From RUG11237 sp045119215 (GTDB lineage Bacteria > Bacillota > Clostridia > Lachnospirales > Lachnospiraceae), in NCBI GenBank assembly GCA_045119215.1, contig JBGVDD010000107.1:1-17791 (forward strand): 17,791 nucleotides of DNA, in the 5' to 3' direction. Below, one piece after another: positions 1 to 6,136 of this stretch. Below the pieces are notes generated by a model, which saw only the letters and a list, made by a program, of their open reading frames with translations, made no database searches and had not been told where the DNA came from. Made by a program: the position numbers and the translations under genes. Within the stretch, counting starts at the first letter, position 1. Each line of letters starts with the position of its first letter.

Positions 1-37
1 CTTTCTTTAAATTGTTTATTATTTCTGATTGACGATG

Positions 38-45
38 CAAAGGTA
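38..45 (-). promoter_or_regulatory. Bacteroidetes-type -7 promoter element, reading leftward
   Basis: On the minus strand this reads TACCTTTG, a perfect match to the Bacteroidetes -7 consensus TAnnTTTG. It would drive a gene lying left of the window edge, so 1-446 is probably a divergent intergenic region. No clear TTTG -33 box is visible at the expected spacing. Confidence 0.5.
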
Positions 46-91
46 CGGCGAAAAAACGAGTTATAAAATCGCATAATAGTGGCATTCTTAC

Positions 92-107
92 TACCACGTT
101 TGTGGTA
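92..107. promoter_or_regulatory. Inverted repeat, possible operator
   Basis: TACCAC and GTGGTA form perfect 6-bp arms around a 4-nt spacer (GTTT). The repeat lies about 50 bp upstream of the leftward -7 element and about 240 bp from the rightward promoter, so an operator for the leftward gene is the simplest reading. A dimeric regulator binding here is inference. Confidence 0.3.
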
Positions 108-269
108 TATGACTGTTTTTGCCCTCTTTTTCTCCCTTTATACCTTATTATATATAGGGAATGGGGAGATTTGCTTTTTGTCTTTTTTATGTATAAATGA
201 CGAAGTTGGCAGTAAAAAGTAAGCGAAAGATAGTGATTGAGAGATAAAACGTAAGGAAAGGGGAGTTGT

Positions 270-283
270 CGTAAACGTTTTCG
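270..283. promoter_or_regulatory. Near-palindromic operator-like site CGTAAACGTTTTCG
   Basis: This 14-nt site is palindromic except for one position pair and is centred on AAACGTTT. Its form resembles LacI-family operators. It lies about 55 bp upstream of the rightward -7 element, and a related palindrome (364-376) lies just downstream of the expected transcription start. The pairing around one promoter suggests regulation of the 447-2225 gene. The regulator is not in the window. Confidence 0.3.
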
Positions 284-336
284 TAATTAATTGCGAAAAA
301 ATAAAATACAAAAAGGCGACATTTTTAAATTTTTAC

Positions 337-344
337 TAATTTTG
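337..344 (+). promoter_or_regulatory. Promoter -7 element (TAATTTTG)
   Basis: TAATTTTG matches the Bacteroidetes -7 consensus TAnnTTTG. Transcription would begin near 350, giving a leader of about 95 nt ahead of the ATG at 447. The -33 region is A/T-rich with no clear TTTG, so the promoter may be weak or need an activator. Confidence 0.5.
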
Positions 345-363
345 CCCCTGTGAAAGAAGATAT

Positions 364-376
364 ACGTTTAAAACGT
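364..376. promoter_or_regulatory. Perfect palindrome ACGTTT-A-AAACGT in the 5' leader
   Basis: Two 6-bp arms flank a single A. The site lies about 14 nt downstream of the predicted transcription start, a typical place for a repressor operator. It shares the AACGTTT core with the site at 270-283. Confidence 0.3.
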
Positions 377-446
377 TCATCTGGGAAAAGGTAATTCGCA
401 AGAACAAAAAATATACTCAAAATAATCCACTAAAACTGTAAGTAAA

Positions 447-2225
447 ATGAAACGTTTAATTCTATCTCGATTATGGATGCTGATCGGTATCATCATCCTC
501 ACCACAGGACAGGCTTGGGCTCAAAAGGCAACAACGACGAAGGTTTTTACCTCGATTAAGGATTTGCGTGATGCAGCTCAGACTATTTCTGATAAGACAT
601 TGAATGATGTTGTTATCCAGTTTAATGAGGCAACCGTAGTGGCTGTGATGAAAAATGGAGACGAAAAGATCAAACCAACAAAATTCGTCAATTCATTTTT
701 TGTTGTAGATAATAGCAATTATGGTCTATGGATTTCGCCTAATGATGAAAAAGGTAAGAATTTGTTCCCTGAATGGAATTTGGCAATTGGTAGCAAGATA
801 ACGGGTTCTATCATAGGAGACTATAATGAGGGCGAGAAAGGTATGCCGTATTTCGGTTCTTTGTTAAATTCAGTTGCAATTGCCGGAACATCTTATCAAA
901 CGACTCTTACCATAAATCGTGATGGTGAGGCAAGTGGAACAAAGAAGGCTGTTTATCCTTGTACAAAAGTCGATGATGTGAATACTATTGCTAAAAACAA
1001 TGATGCTGATGGAAATACGGTTAATGCTTCGTATGGTCCCTATCTGAATACGATTATCCAGGTTCCAGGAACCATCAAGAAGGGAACTCAAGGTGAATAC
1101 TATTTGGTACAGGATGAAAATACTGGTACGGGCACTGATTATAAAGATAAACGTATTTACTTTAGCTGTTCGCAGTTGCCCAACATTAACATCGATGACT
1201 ATGTAGGCACCAGCGGAACCTTCGAGGGCATTTTGATTAAGCGAAACGACAGTGAGTCAAAACTCATTGTACTGAAAGGCGATTTCTTTAAGGTAAACAA
1301 GATTTATCTTGATGAGAACGATGCTGAGGGTCGTGTAGAATATTTGGTACAACAAGGTGCTCTTAAAGATAAGATAGATGTGTATGTACATCGTACGAAT
1401 TTGGTTAACAATGCTGGTGCATGGAATACAATCTGTCTGCCTTTCGACCTGACAAAAGAAGAATTTAAGACGGCTTTTGGCTGCGAACTTACTGCTCTTG
1501 CCAAACCTGCAACAAGTGATGAGACTGATCATCAGTGGGCAGGACAGGTGAACGATAAAGGTGTACTTGCCTTTACCAAACTGCCAGATACAGAACTAAC
1601 TATTAAGGCTGGTGTGCCTTATCTGATGCAGGCATCGGGTACACAGACATATTGTTTGACGACCATTCAAGGTGCAGAGAACATGGAGCCTGAAACTCTT
1701 ATGAAACAGGAGTCAACTTATTATGCCCATATCGGAGAAAAACTTATTTCCGTGGTGCCTCCTTATGAGGTGAAGGCTTCGTATAGTGACAATATCGTGA
1801 ATGGTGATTTCTTTTTCCGCGGATTGTATGGTCGCAAGAAGTATACTGAGGATGCAGATGGTAAGCTTACAACGACTCCTATTGCCGACAACGGCAGCCA
1901 GAAGTATCAGTACATCAGCACGGCTGCTGGCAACTATCTGAAATATCTGCCTTCTGGTTCTACTCTTCAGTTCAACGGCATGCGTGCTTATTTCTATTTC
2001 CCCAATTGGAATGCGGAGAATAACAACAAAGCACAGGCTGCAAGCAATGGCACCAATGCCAAGATTCATGTAGCAGTGATGGCTGCTTCGACAACAGGCA
2101 TCAGCAACATTTCGGCTGAGGAAGCCTCTAAGCAAGCCGAGGTTTACAACCTGAGCGGACAGCGTGTGGATGCTTCTTTCAAGGGCATCGTGGTGCGCAA
2201 CGGCAGAAAATATCTCCGTAAGTAA
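447..2225 (+). CDS. Exported surface-type protein with C-terminal sorting-like tail
   Basis: A 592-aa protein of unknown function. An N-terminal signal peptide (about residues 1-26, ending QAWA-Q) directs export. Residues about 30-290 are beta-rich, with two segments that look OB-fold-like (inference). Residues about 325-400 contain 'WNTICLPFDLTKEEF' and 'IKAGVPYLMQ', a module I recognise from many Prevotella and Bacteroides exported proteins. The last 45 residues run 'ISAEEASKQAEVYNLSGQRVD' and end 'VVRNGRKYLRK', the classic Bacteroidetes C-terminal tail resembling type IX secretion sorting domains. A surface or secreted location is therefore likely, but the substrate is unknown. It heads a short unit with the 74-aa gene 65 nt downstream. 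ATG 447 is chosen because the signal peptide starts directly there. Confidence 0.8.
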   Translation: MKRLILSRLWMLIGIIILTTGQAWAQKATTTKVFTSIKDLRDAAQTISDKTLNDVVIQFNEATVVAVMKNGDEKIKPTKFVNSFFVVDNSNYGLWISPNDEKGKNLFPEWNLAIGSKITGSIIGDYNEGEKGMPYFGSLLNSVAIAGTSYQTTLTINRDGEASGTKKAVYPCTKVDDVNTIAKNNDADGNTVNASYGPYLNTIIQVPGTIKKGTQGEYYLVQDENTGTGTDYKDKRIYFSCSQLPNINIDDYVGTSGTFEGILIKRNDSESKLIVLKGDFFKVNKIYLDENDAEGRVEYLVQQGALKDKIDVYVHRTNLVNNAGAWNTICLPFDLTKEEFKTAFGCELTALAKPATSDETDHQWAGQVNDKGVLAFTKLPDTELTIKAGVPYLMQASGTQTYCLTTIQGAENMEPETLMKQESTYYAHIGEKLISVVPPYEVKASYSDNIVNGDFFFRGLYGRKKYTEDADGKLTTTPIADNGSQKYQYISTAAGNYLKYLPSGSTLQFNGMRAYFYFPNWNAENNNKAQAASNGTNAKIHVAVMAASTTGISNISAEEASKQAEVYNLSGQRVDASFKGIVVRNGRKYLRK

Positions 2226-2228
2226 GAG

Positions 2229-2245
2229 TGTGCAGTGAATGCACA
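2229..2245 (+). repeat. Short hairpin between the two genes
   Basis: TGTGCA and TGCACA pair as a 6-bp stem around a 5-nt loop, 4 nt after the stop codon of the upstream gene. There is no T-run after it, so it is more likely an mRNA stability or processing element than a terminator. Confidence 0.25.
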
Positions 2246-2290
2246 TGAAGAGAAAGTGATGTAAAAATAATAGTAAAAGGAGAAAAGAAA

Positions 2291-2515
2291 ATGAAAAAGA
2301 TATACAACAAGCCAACCATGATATTGGTGAAGATGGAAACAGAACATTTCATAGCCGCATCGCCTGGAAAAGTAGACCAGAACCAAATCGTCCACGAAGG
2401 AACTGGCACTAATGTGGGTGGAACTTCATCAGAAGGAGGAAGTGAAGATAACGGCAACGGCAGTGTTGCCGATATGGCAAAGCCCTACAACCCCTGGACA
2501 ACATGGGATGAATAG
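2291..2515 (+). CDS. Small 74-aa Bacteroidales protein, KPT-leader type
   Basis: No catalytic motif is visible. The N-terminus (MKKIYNKPTMILVKMETEH, then FIAASPG) follows a pattern common in small Bacteroidales proteins: a basic start, 'KPt', a short hydrophobic stretch and a small-residue motif near residue 20-25. The middle (about 35-60) is rich in Gly, Ser, Thr and Asn. The end is aromatic and acidic (YNPWTTWDE). There is no real transmembrane helix and no convincing signal peptide. Some peptides with such leaders are modified or exported precursors, but no modifying enzyme lies nearby, so this stays open. A/G-rich sequence (GGAGAAAAGAAA) immediately precedes the ATG. It is followed within 25 nt by a terminator, so it is the last gene of the unit. 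Confidence 0.7.
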   Translation: MKKIYNKPTMILVKMETEHFIAASPGKVDQNQIVHEGTGTNVGGTSSEGGSEDNGNGSVADMAKPYNPWTTWDE

Positions 2516-2537
2516 GAGAGGGAATAGCCCCTAAAAC

Positions 2538-2622
2538 GAAGCCGGCTTCTATGGTAATCGAAAGTACTTGCGTTGATGATCGAAAGTGCTTGCGTTGCCA
2601 CATGAAGCCGGCTTCTTTTTTT
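2538..2622 (+). terminator. Terminator with duplicated 12-bp palindrome
   Basis: GAAGCCGGCTTC occurs at 2538-2549 and again, identical, at 2604-2615, the second followed directly by a run of eight or more T. Because each copy is self-complementary, the copies can pair with each other to close a large hairpin, or each can fold alone. It closes the 447-2515 unit 22 nt after the small gene's stop. Confidence 0.8.
2557..2597 (+). repeat. Two-copy tandem repeat, 22-bp period, in the terminator loop
   Basis: A 19-nt unit, ATCGAAAGTACTTGCGTTG, lies at 2557-2575 and recurs at 2579-2597 with one base changed (GTACTT to GTGCTT). Both copies sit inside the loop between the two 12-bp palindromes. The first contains the palindrome AAGTACTT. 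Confidence 0.75.
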
Positions 2623-2876
2623 CAGCGTGTTTTCTTAGAGAGAAGAACTTCTTTAACTTCCCCATTTGCGAAAGTTGAATATCTTATAGAATTTAGGGAA
2701 GTTATTAGTTTGTTCCGCAAGGAGTATTCCATTTGGGATGTGGCAAAGTAGAGTGGTAAAGGGGTAAGTACCGTGCAACGAGTGAAGCGATTAATAAAAG
2801 TACAATCATCGCAATAATACTATTGATTTTACGTTCTTTTCAAAGAAAGGTGTTATGCAATAGTGGCTAAAAGCAC
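2623..2876. other. Intergenic stretch, no gene recognised
   Basis: About 250 bp between the terminator and the nuclease-gene promoter. Short open frames cross it, but none has family-like sequence, and the longest starts inside the terminator repeat. No RNA gene or mobile-element end was recognised. Confidence 0.5.
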
Positions 2877-2884
2877 TACCTTTG
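2877..2884 (+). promoter_or_regulatory. Promoter -7 element (TACCTTTG) of the DUF1016 gene
   Basis: TACCTTTG is a perfect TAnnTTTG match. Transcription would start near 2890, only about 18 nt before the ATG at 2908. This decides the start codon: an in-frame ATG at 2863 lies upstream of the promoter and cannot be on this transcript. Confidence 0.65.
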
Positions 2885-2907
2885 CAAATAATATAAAAAT
2901 AGATATA

Positions 2908-4059
2908 ATGGAAGAAAACAATATAACAGTAGATAAAGCTGTCCAAACCATAAAAGGGGCTATTTTGCGAGCTCAAGCACAGGCGAGCCAGTCAAGTAAT
3001 GCCATACAGTTGTCTTTATATTATGGTATAGGGCGTTATGTGTCTATCAATTTACAACAAGCACATTGGGGCGCAAAGGCTCTTGATACTATTAGTGACA
3101 GGCTGCAACGTGAATTACCAGGATTAAGAGGTTTTTCTTCAGGCAACTTGAAGAAAATGCGTATCTTCTATGAGGAATGGCAATGCCTTTCAATTGGTTC
3201 GCCAATGGCGAACCAATTACAACAGTTTGAAAATAAAATAGAAGAAGGTGTTGAAATAGGAGAAAAGACACTCCTTTGCATTAACAGGCCTATAGAGTCA
3301 GCAGACTTACGTATAGAAGATTTCGTGGGCATTAGTTTTACTCATCATATGGAAATTTTGCATAAAACTACCAGTTTAGATGAGCGTATCTACTATATAC
3401 ATCAAGTGAACTTGCATCATTGGAACAAGTACGTATTACGGAAATACTTATCAGATGATCTATATCACCATCAAGGCAATATGCCTAACAATTTTCCGAA
3501 AGCGATACCAGACATCAGGCAATCAATGAAAACAATATCAATGTTTAAGGATGAATATTTGCTTGATTTCATCAATACTGAAAATTTGGGACTGGAGATT
3601 GAGGACATTGACGAACGTGTAGTTGAGCAAGAAATTGTAAGAAACATGCGCGATTTCATTCTTCAATTCGGAAAGGATTTCATATTTATGGGTAACCAGT
3701 ATCGTGTCGTACTTGAAGGAGAAGAAATGTTCATAGACCTTTTGTTCTTTAGTCGAGAACTTGCAGCAATGGTAGCCGTGGAACTAAAATACGGTAAGTT
3801 CAAGCCTTCATATTTGGGACAACTATGTACATATCTACAAGCATTAGACCTTACTGTAAAAAAGCCACACGAAAATCCTACTATTGGTATTGTGTTATGC
3901 AAGGAAATGAACAAGGCTTTTGTTGACATTGTTGTAAGGAACTATGACAGCCCAATGGGAGTAGCAACATATAAAACCAAACAGGATATGCCTGAAGAAT
4001 TACAGAAGGCTTTGCCTGATTTGGATAAAATGAAAGATTTGTTTTGCAAATCGTTGTAA
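2908..4059 (+). CDS. DUF1016/YhcG-family PD-(D/E)XK nuclease-like protein
   Basis: A 383-aa cytosolic protein of the DUF1016 (YhcG) family, which pairs an N-terminal helical domain with a C-terminal PD-(D/E)XK nuclease domain. The N-terminal half shows the family signature 'LYYGIGRYVSINLQ' and 'FSSGNLKKMRIFYEEW'. The C-terminal half has nuclease-core residues D277 (in FIDLLFF) and E292-x-K294 (in VELKYGKF), followed by 'GQLCTYLQALD'. The active site looks intact and the length is normal for the family. Family members have been linked to recombination-promoting nucleases and defence or mobile loci, but the target here is unknown. The start is taken at 2908, because the in-frame ATG at 2863 lies upstream of the -7 element. 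It is a single-gene unit with its own promoter and terminator. A 27-nt palindrome sits in the interdomain part. Confidence 0.88.
   Translation: MEENNITVDKAVQTIKGAILRAQAQASQSSNAIQLSLYYGIGRYVSINLQQAHWGAKALDTISDRLQRELPGLRGFSSGNLKKMRIFYEEWQCLSIGSPMANQLQQFENKIEEGVEIGEKTLLCINRPIESADLRIEDFVGISFTHHMEILHKTTSLDERIYYIHQVNLHHWNKYVLRKYLSDDLYHHQGNMPNNFPKAIPDIRQSMKTISMFKDEYLLDFINTENLGLEIEDIDERVVEQEIVRNMRDFILQFGKDFIFMGNQYRVVLEGEEMFIDLLFFSRELAAMVAVELKYGKFKPSYLGQLCTYLQALDLTVKKPHENPTIGIVLCKEMNKAFVDIVVRNYDSPMGVATYKTKQDMPEELQKALPDLDKMKDLFCKSL
3192..3218. repeat. Perfect 13-bp inverted repeat inside the nuclease gene
   Basis: AATTGGTTCGCCA at 3192-3204 is the exact reverse complement of 3206-3218, with one A between. 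It encodes about nine residues (IGSPMANQL) in the variable region joining the two domains, and it keeps the reading frame. Confidence 0.8.
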
Positions 4060-4089
4060 ACTTGTATTCACATTATATAAAATGCGTAT

Positions 4090-4127
4090 TAAGGAGTAAG
4101 GCTATAATGTTCTTACTCCTTATTTTT
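4090..4127 (+). terminator. Rho-independent terminator after the nuclease gene
   Basis: TAAGGAGTAAG at 4090-4100 pairs perfectly with CTTACTCCTTA at 4112-4122 (11 bp, 11-nt loop), followed by TTTTT. It lies 30 nt after the stop codon. The remaining spacer to 4280 holds nothing recognised. Confidence 0.85.
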
Positions 4128-4280
4128 CGTAGCTGTCATAATTGTTGTTACAAGTCATTAGATGGCGATACTACAGTTTCTATACTTTTATATACAGCAA
4201 TAACTGCCATTTAAATGTTAAAATCGGACAGTATTGGCAGAAAATCCAAGCAAACCTTGCTTGTTTTGAAGAAATTTTGT

Positions 4281-4288
4281 TATTTTTG
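4281..4288 (+). promoter_or_regulatory. Promoter -7 element (TATTTTTG) of the structured leader and operon
   Basis: TATTTTTG matches TAnnTTTG. TTG triplets at 4257-4259 and 4261-4263 lie near the -33 position (spacers of about 21 and 17 nt). Transcription would start near 4294. No other promoter of this kind was recognised between here and the end of the operon. Confidence 0.5.
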
Positions 4289-4293
4289 CAGTG

Positions 4294-4720
4294 GCTCTCG
4301 ATTCTGTGCGTCAATTTGGGCTTACTCAATGTTGATAAGCAGACAGCCAACGCCGAGCTGAAAGCTGAGAAGTCCAAACAACTTTCTCGGTAATAAGCGG
4401 GCAATGGGTGGGAAGAGGGTCAAGACATATAGAAGGCGTTTACTTGACGCTCTGTTTAAGACGTACCGAATCTTGCAAATTCAAAATCCAGTCTTGAACA
4501 TAGCAACGGTAGATGTCCCGGGTGTGATTATATCAATCCCGTGGAGACCTTGTAAGCATATATTGTGCCCTTTGGGGTACAATGCAATGTGCTATATAGG
4601 TCTCTTTACGGATGCGATTTTCATATCGGCGTGGGCTCTGACGTTGTCTGTTCAACTGGATTTGGCAATGCAAGAGCCTTGGTACGTGGGACGGACAATA
4701 GGACGATTCCACGCTTTTTT
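4294..4720 (+). ncRNA. Candidate structured leader RNA upstream of the antiterminator gene
   Basis: About 430 nt dense in nested helices. The clearest is a three-tier stem: GAGACCT (4544-4550) with AGGTCTC (4598-4604), then AGCATA (4555-4560) with TGTGCT (4588-4593), then a 9-bp hairpin of ATTGTGCCC (4562-4570) with 4575-4583 around a TTTG loop. A second domain pairs GGCTCT (4634-4639) with AGAGCC (4673-4678) and contains the hairpin GTTG/CAAC (4643-4656). Smaller hairpins are CGAT/ATCG (4615-4628), GCGT/ACGC (4436-4450) and CCGAG/CTCGG (4353-4390). A promoter precedes it and a hairpin plus T6 ends it. One reading frame stays open across it, but the translation resembles nothing and the real protein similarity starts only near 4896. 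It could be a leader acting with the NusG paralog or an independent RNA of a class I cannot name. Confidence 0.5.
4685..4720 (+). terminator. Hairpin plus T6 before the antiterminator gene
   Basis: CGTGG (4685-4689) pairs with CCACG (4709-4713), extended inward by a G-T and an A-T pair, and TTTTTT follows at 4715-4720. It lies about 22 nt before the chosen ATG of the NusG-like gene, where it would end the leader RNA unless read through. Confidence 0.5.
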
Positions 4721-4742
4721 ATGTCTATTAGTTGCTAATTTA

Positions 4743-5444
4743 ATGCAAGACATAGAAAACGATATGAACGCATTGATTAATGCGCATACCCATCGAGGTC
4801 GAAGCAGATCTCCTTACGTTGGACTTACCTCCAATGTCCTCCCCGAAGCACAACGCTCACATACAGGGGTGTCCTCGGACTATGTACAAAAGGCAAATCA
4901 CGAGTGGTTCGTGTTGCGAGTTACATATAACAGAACACAGAAAGCACATGGCATCATATCAACCTCTGACATTCAGTCATATATGCCTATGCATTATGTT
5001 ATAAAGAAAGAGATTGGGAAGAAGAAGCGAATTTTACAGCCTCTTCTTCCCAATCTTCTTTTTGTATATGCTACAAGGGAAGCAGTAAACTCCATTATCA
5101 AGAAAAAAGGAGATGAAACATCTGTTTTAAAATTTTATCTTGATAAGACAAAACCTTTGGAAGAAAATGGAAAGCATCCTCCTCTCACCATTCCATTTGC
5201 AGCAATGACAAACTTCATAAAAGCCACAAGCACAGATAACGAACATGTGCGAATAGTGTCGCCAGAACAATGTCATTATAAAAGTGGTGACATTGTTAAG
5301 GTGATAGACGGAGAATTTGAAGGTGTTACAGGAAAAGTCGCTCGCATTGCAGGGCAACAACGTGTTGTTGTGGAAATATTAGGGCTATGTTTGGTGGCAA
5401 CAGCGTATATACCTAATGGATTCATAGAGAAAATACAAGTCTAA
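4743..5444 (+). CDS. UpxY-type NusG paralog, transcription antiterminator
   Basis: A cytosolic NusG-like protein predicted to bind RNA polymerase and keep it processive over a specific long operon. UpxY proteins do this for Bacteroides capsule operons. The NGN-like domain runs from about residue 52 (NHEWFVLRVTYNRTQKA) to 150 and includes 'RILQPLLPNLLFVYAT'. A linker with 'TSTDNEHVRIVSPEQCHYKSGD' leads to a KOW-type segment at about 179-212 (GDIVKVIDGEFEGVTGKVARI, then GQQRVVVEI). The frame is open back to 4404, but that part overlaps the structured RNA and a terminator-like hairpin and has no NusG similarity. ATG 4743 is the first start after the hairpin and has an A/T-rich leader; later starts are possible because similarity begins only at about residue 50. 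It lies 17 nt upstream of the first exported-protein gene. No polysaccharide genes are nearby, so its target is probably its own operon. Confidence 0.75.
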   Translation: MQDIENDMNALINAHTHRGRSRSPYVGLTSNVLPEAQRSHTGVSSDYVQKANHEWFVLRVTYNRTQKAHGIISTSDIQSYMPMHYVIKKEIGKKKRILQPLLPNLLFVYATREAVNSIIKKKGDETSVLKFYLDKTKPLEENGKHPPLTIPFAAMTNFIKATSTDNEHVRIVSPEQCHYKSGDIVKVIDGEFEGVTGKVARIAGQQRVVVEILGLCLVATAYIPNGFIEKIQV

Positions 5445-5461
5445 CATAATAACAACAAACA

Positions 5462-6136
5462 ATGAAAAAAGTCTTTATTTGTGCATTTGCACTACTATGT
5501 GTAGCTGTAAATGTCGACGCTCAACAAAGCGTCACGAGTACTTTGAAGGAGCGTAAGGAAATCCGAAAAGCTTCCAAAAGTGAACTAAATGAGAAGGCAT
5601 CAAAAGCGGCAAGAAAGGATGCCAAGAAACTTTCCAAGGAAGGTTGGCAAACGGCTCCAGGAGCACTCCCCTTAGAAAAGCAACTCGACAAGTCTTATAT
5701 GATGCAAATGGAATACGATGATGACATGTATCCAAAGTACCTTATGGGGGAAGCAATGAGCATCGGTGAAAACTACGATGCCGCAAAAATGCAAGCTTTA
5801 GAATTGGCAAAACAGAATCTTGCAGGTCAAATACAAACAGAAGTAACAGCATTGATAGAAAACTCCGTAGCCAATCAGCAGCTTGCGAATGAGGAAGCAT
5901 CGTCACTTACTCAAAGCATCATGGGGGCAAAAAATCTTATCTCTCAAAGCATAGGTCGTACCATAACTGTTGTGGAATGCTATCGAGTAAAGTCGAACAA
6001 AAACAAGGAAGTTCTTGTGCGTATAGCCTATAATGGAGCTATGGCAAAGGCTGCGGCTAAAAGAGCCATTCAAGATGAACTGAAGTCAAAGTCTGAAGAC
6101 ATACAGAATAAACTTGACAAGATTTTGGGATGGTAA
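5462..6136 (+). CDS. Exported LPP20-like protein
   Basis: A 224-aa protein with a signal peptide (about 1-20, cleavage after VDA). A highly charged Lys/Glu/Ala segment (about 28-62) is probably helical or coiled-coil. A conserved Bacteroidetes core follows: 'GALPLEKQLDKSYMMQ', 'YPKYLMGEAMSIGENYDAAKMQALELAKQNLAGQIQTEV' read as two blocks, and 'IGRTITVVECYRV' before 'VLVRIAYNGAMA'. The 'ALELAKQNLAGQI' helix followed by a beta-rich end recalls the LPP20 fold, whose members often act with outer-membrane or periplasmic assemblies. There is no lipobox Cys, so it is probably a soluble periplasmic protein. Its stop overlaps the next start by 7 nt, indicating translational coupling. The fold assignment is inference from pattern. 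Confidence 0.7.
   Translation: MKKVFICAFALLCVAVNVDAQQSVTSTLKERKEIRKASKSELNEKASKAARKDAKKLSKEGWQTAPGALPLEKQLDKSYMMQMEYDDDMYPKYLMGEAMSIGENYDAAKMQALELAKQNLAGQIQTEVTALIENSVANQQLANEEASSLTQSIMGAKNLISQSIGRTITVVECYRVKSNKNKEVLVRIAYNGAMAKAAAKRAIQDELKSKSEDIQNKLDKILGW

Noticed and set aside
1713..2315. 200-codon minus-strand frame opposite the surface-protein gene
   Set aside because: It lies antisense to a well-supported gene, with a Cys/Leu/Ser-rich translation typical of a shadow frame.
2538..2622. Possible CRISPR array from the short repeats
   Set aside because: There are only two units with almost no spacer between them (3 nt) and no cas genes; it is part of a terminator.
2551..2751. 66-codon open frame after the small-protein gene
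   Set aside because: It starts inside the terminator's tandem repeat and its translation resembles no protein.
2863..2907. Longer start for the DUF1016 nuclease
   Set aside because: The ATG at 2863 is upstream of the -7 element at 2877-2884, so it would not be in the transcript.
4142..4393. 83-codon open frame before the structured RNA
   Set aside because: It crosses the promoter at 4281 and the first helices of the RNA candidate; no family resemblance.
4404..4742. Upstream extension of the NusG-like reading frame (113 codons)
   Set aside because: It lies across strong RNA helices and a terminator-like hairpin, has no NusG-like sequence and reads like chance translation. The protein is taken to start at 4743.
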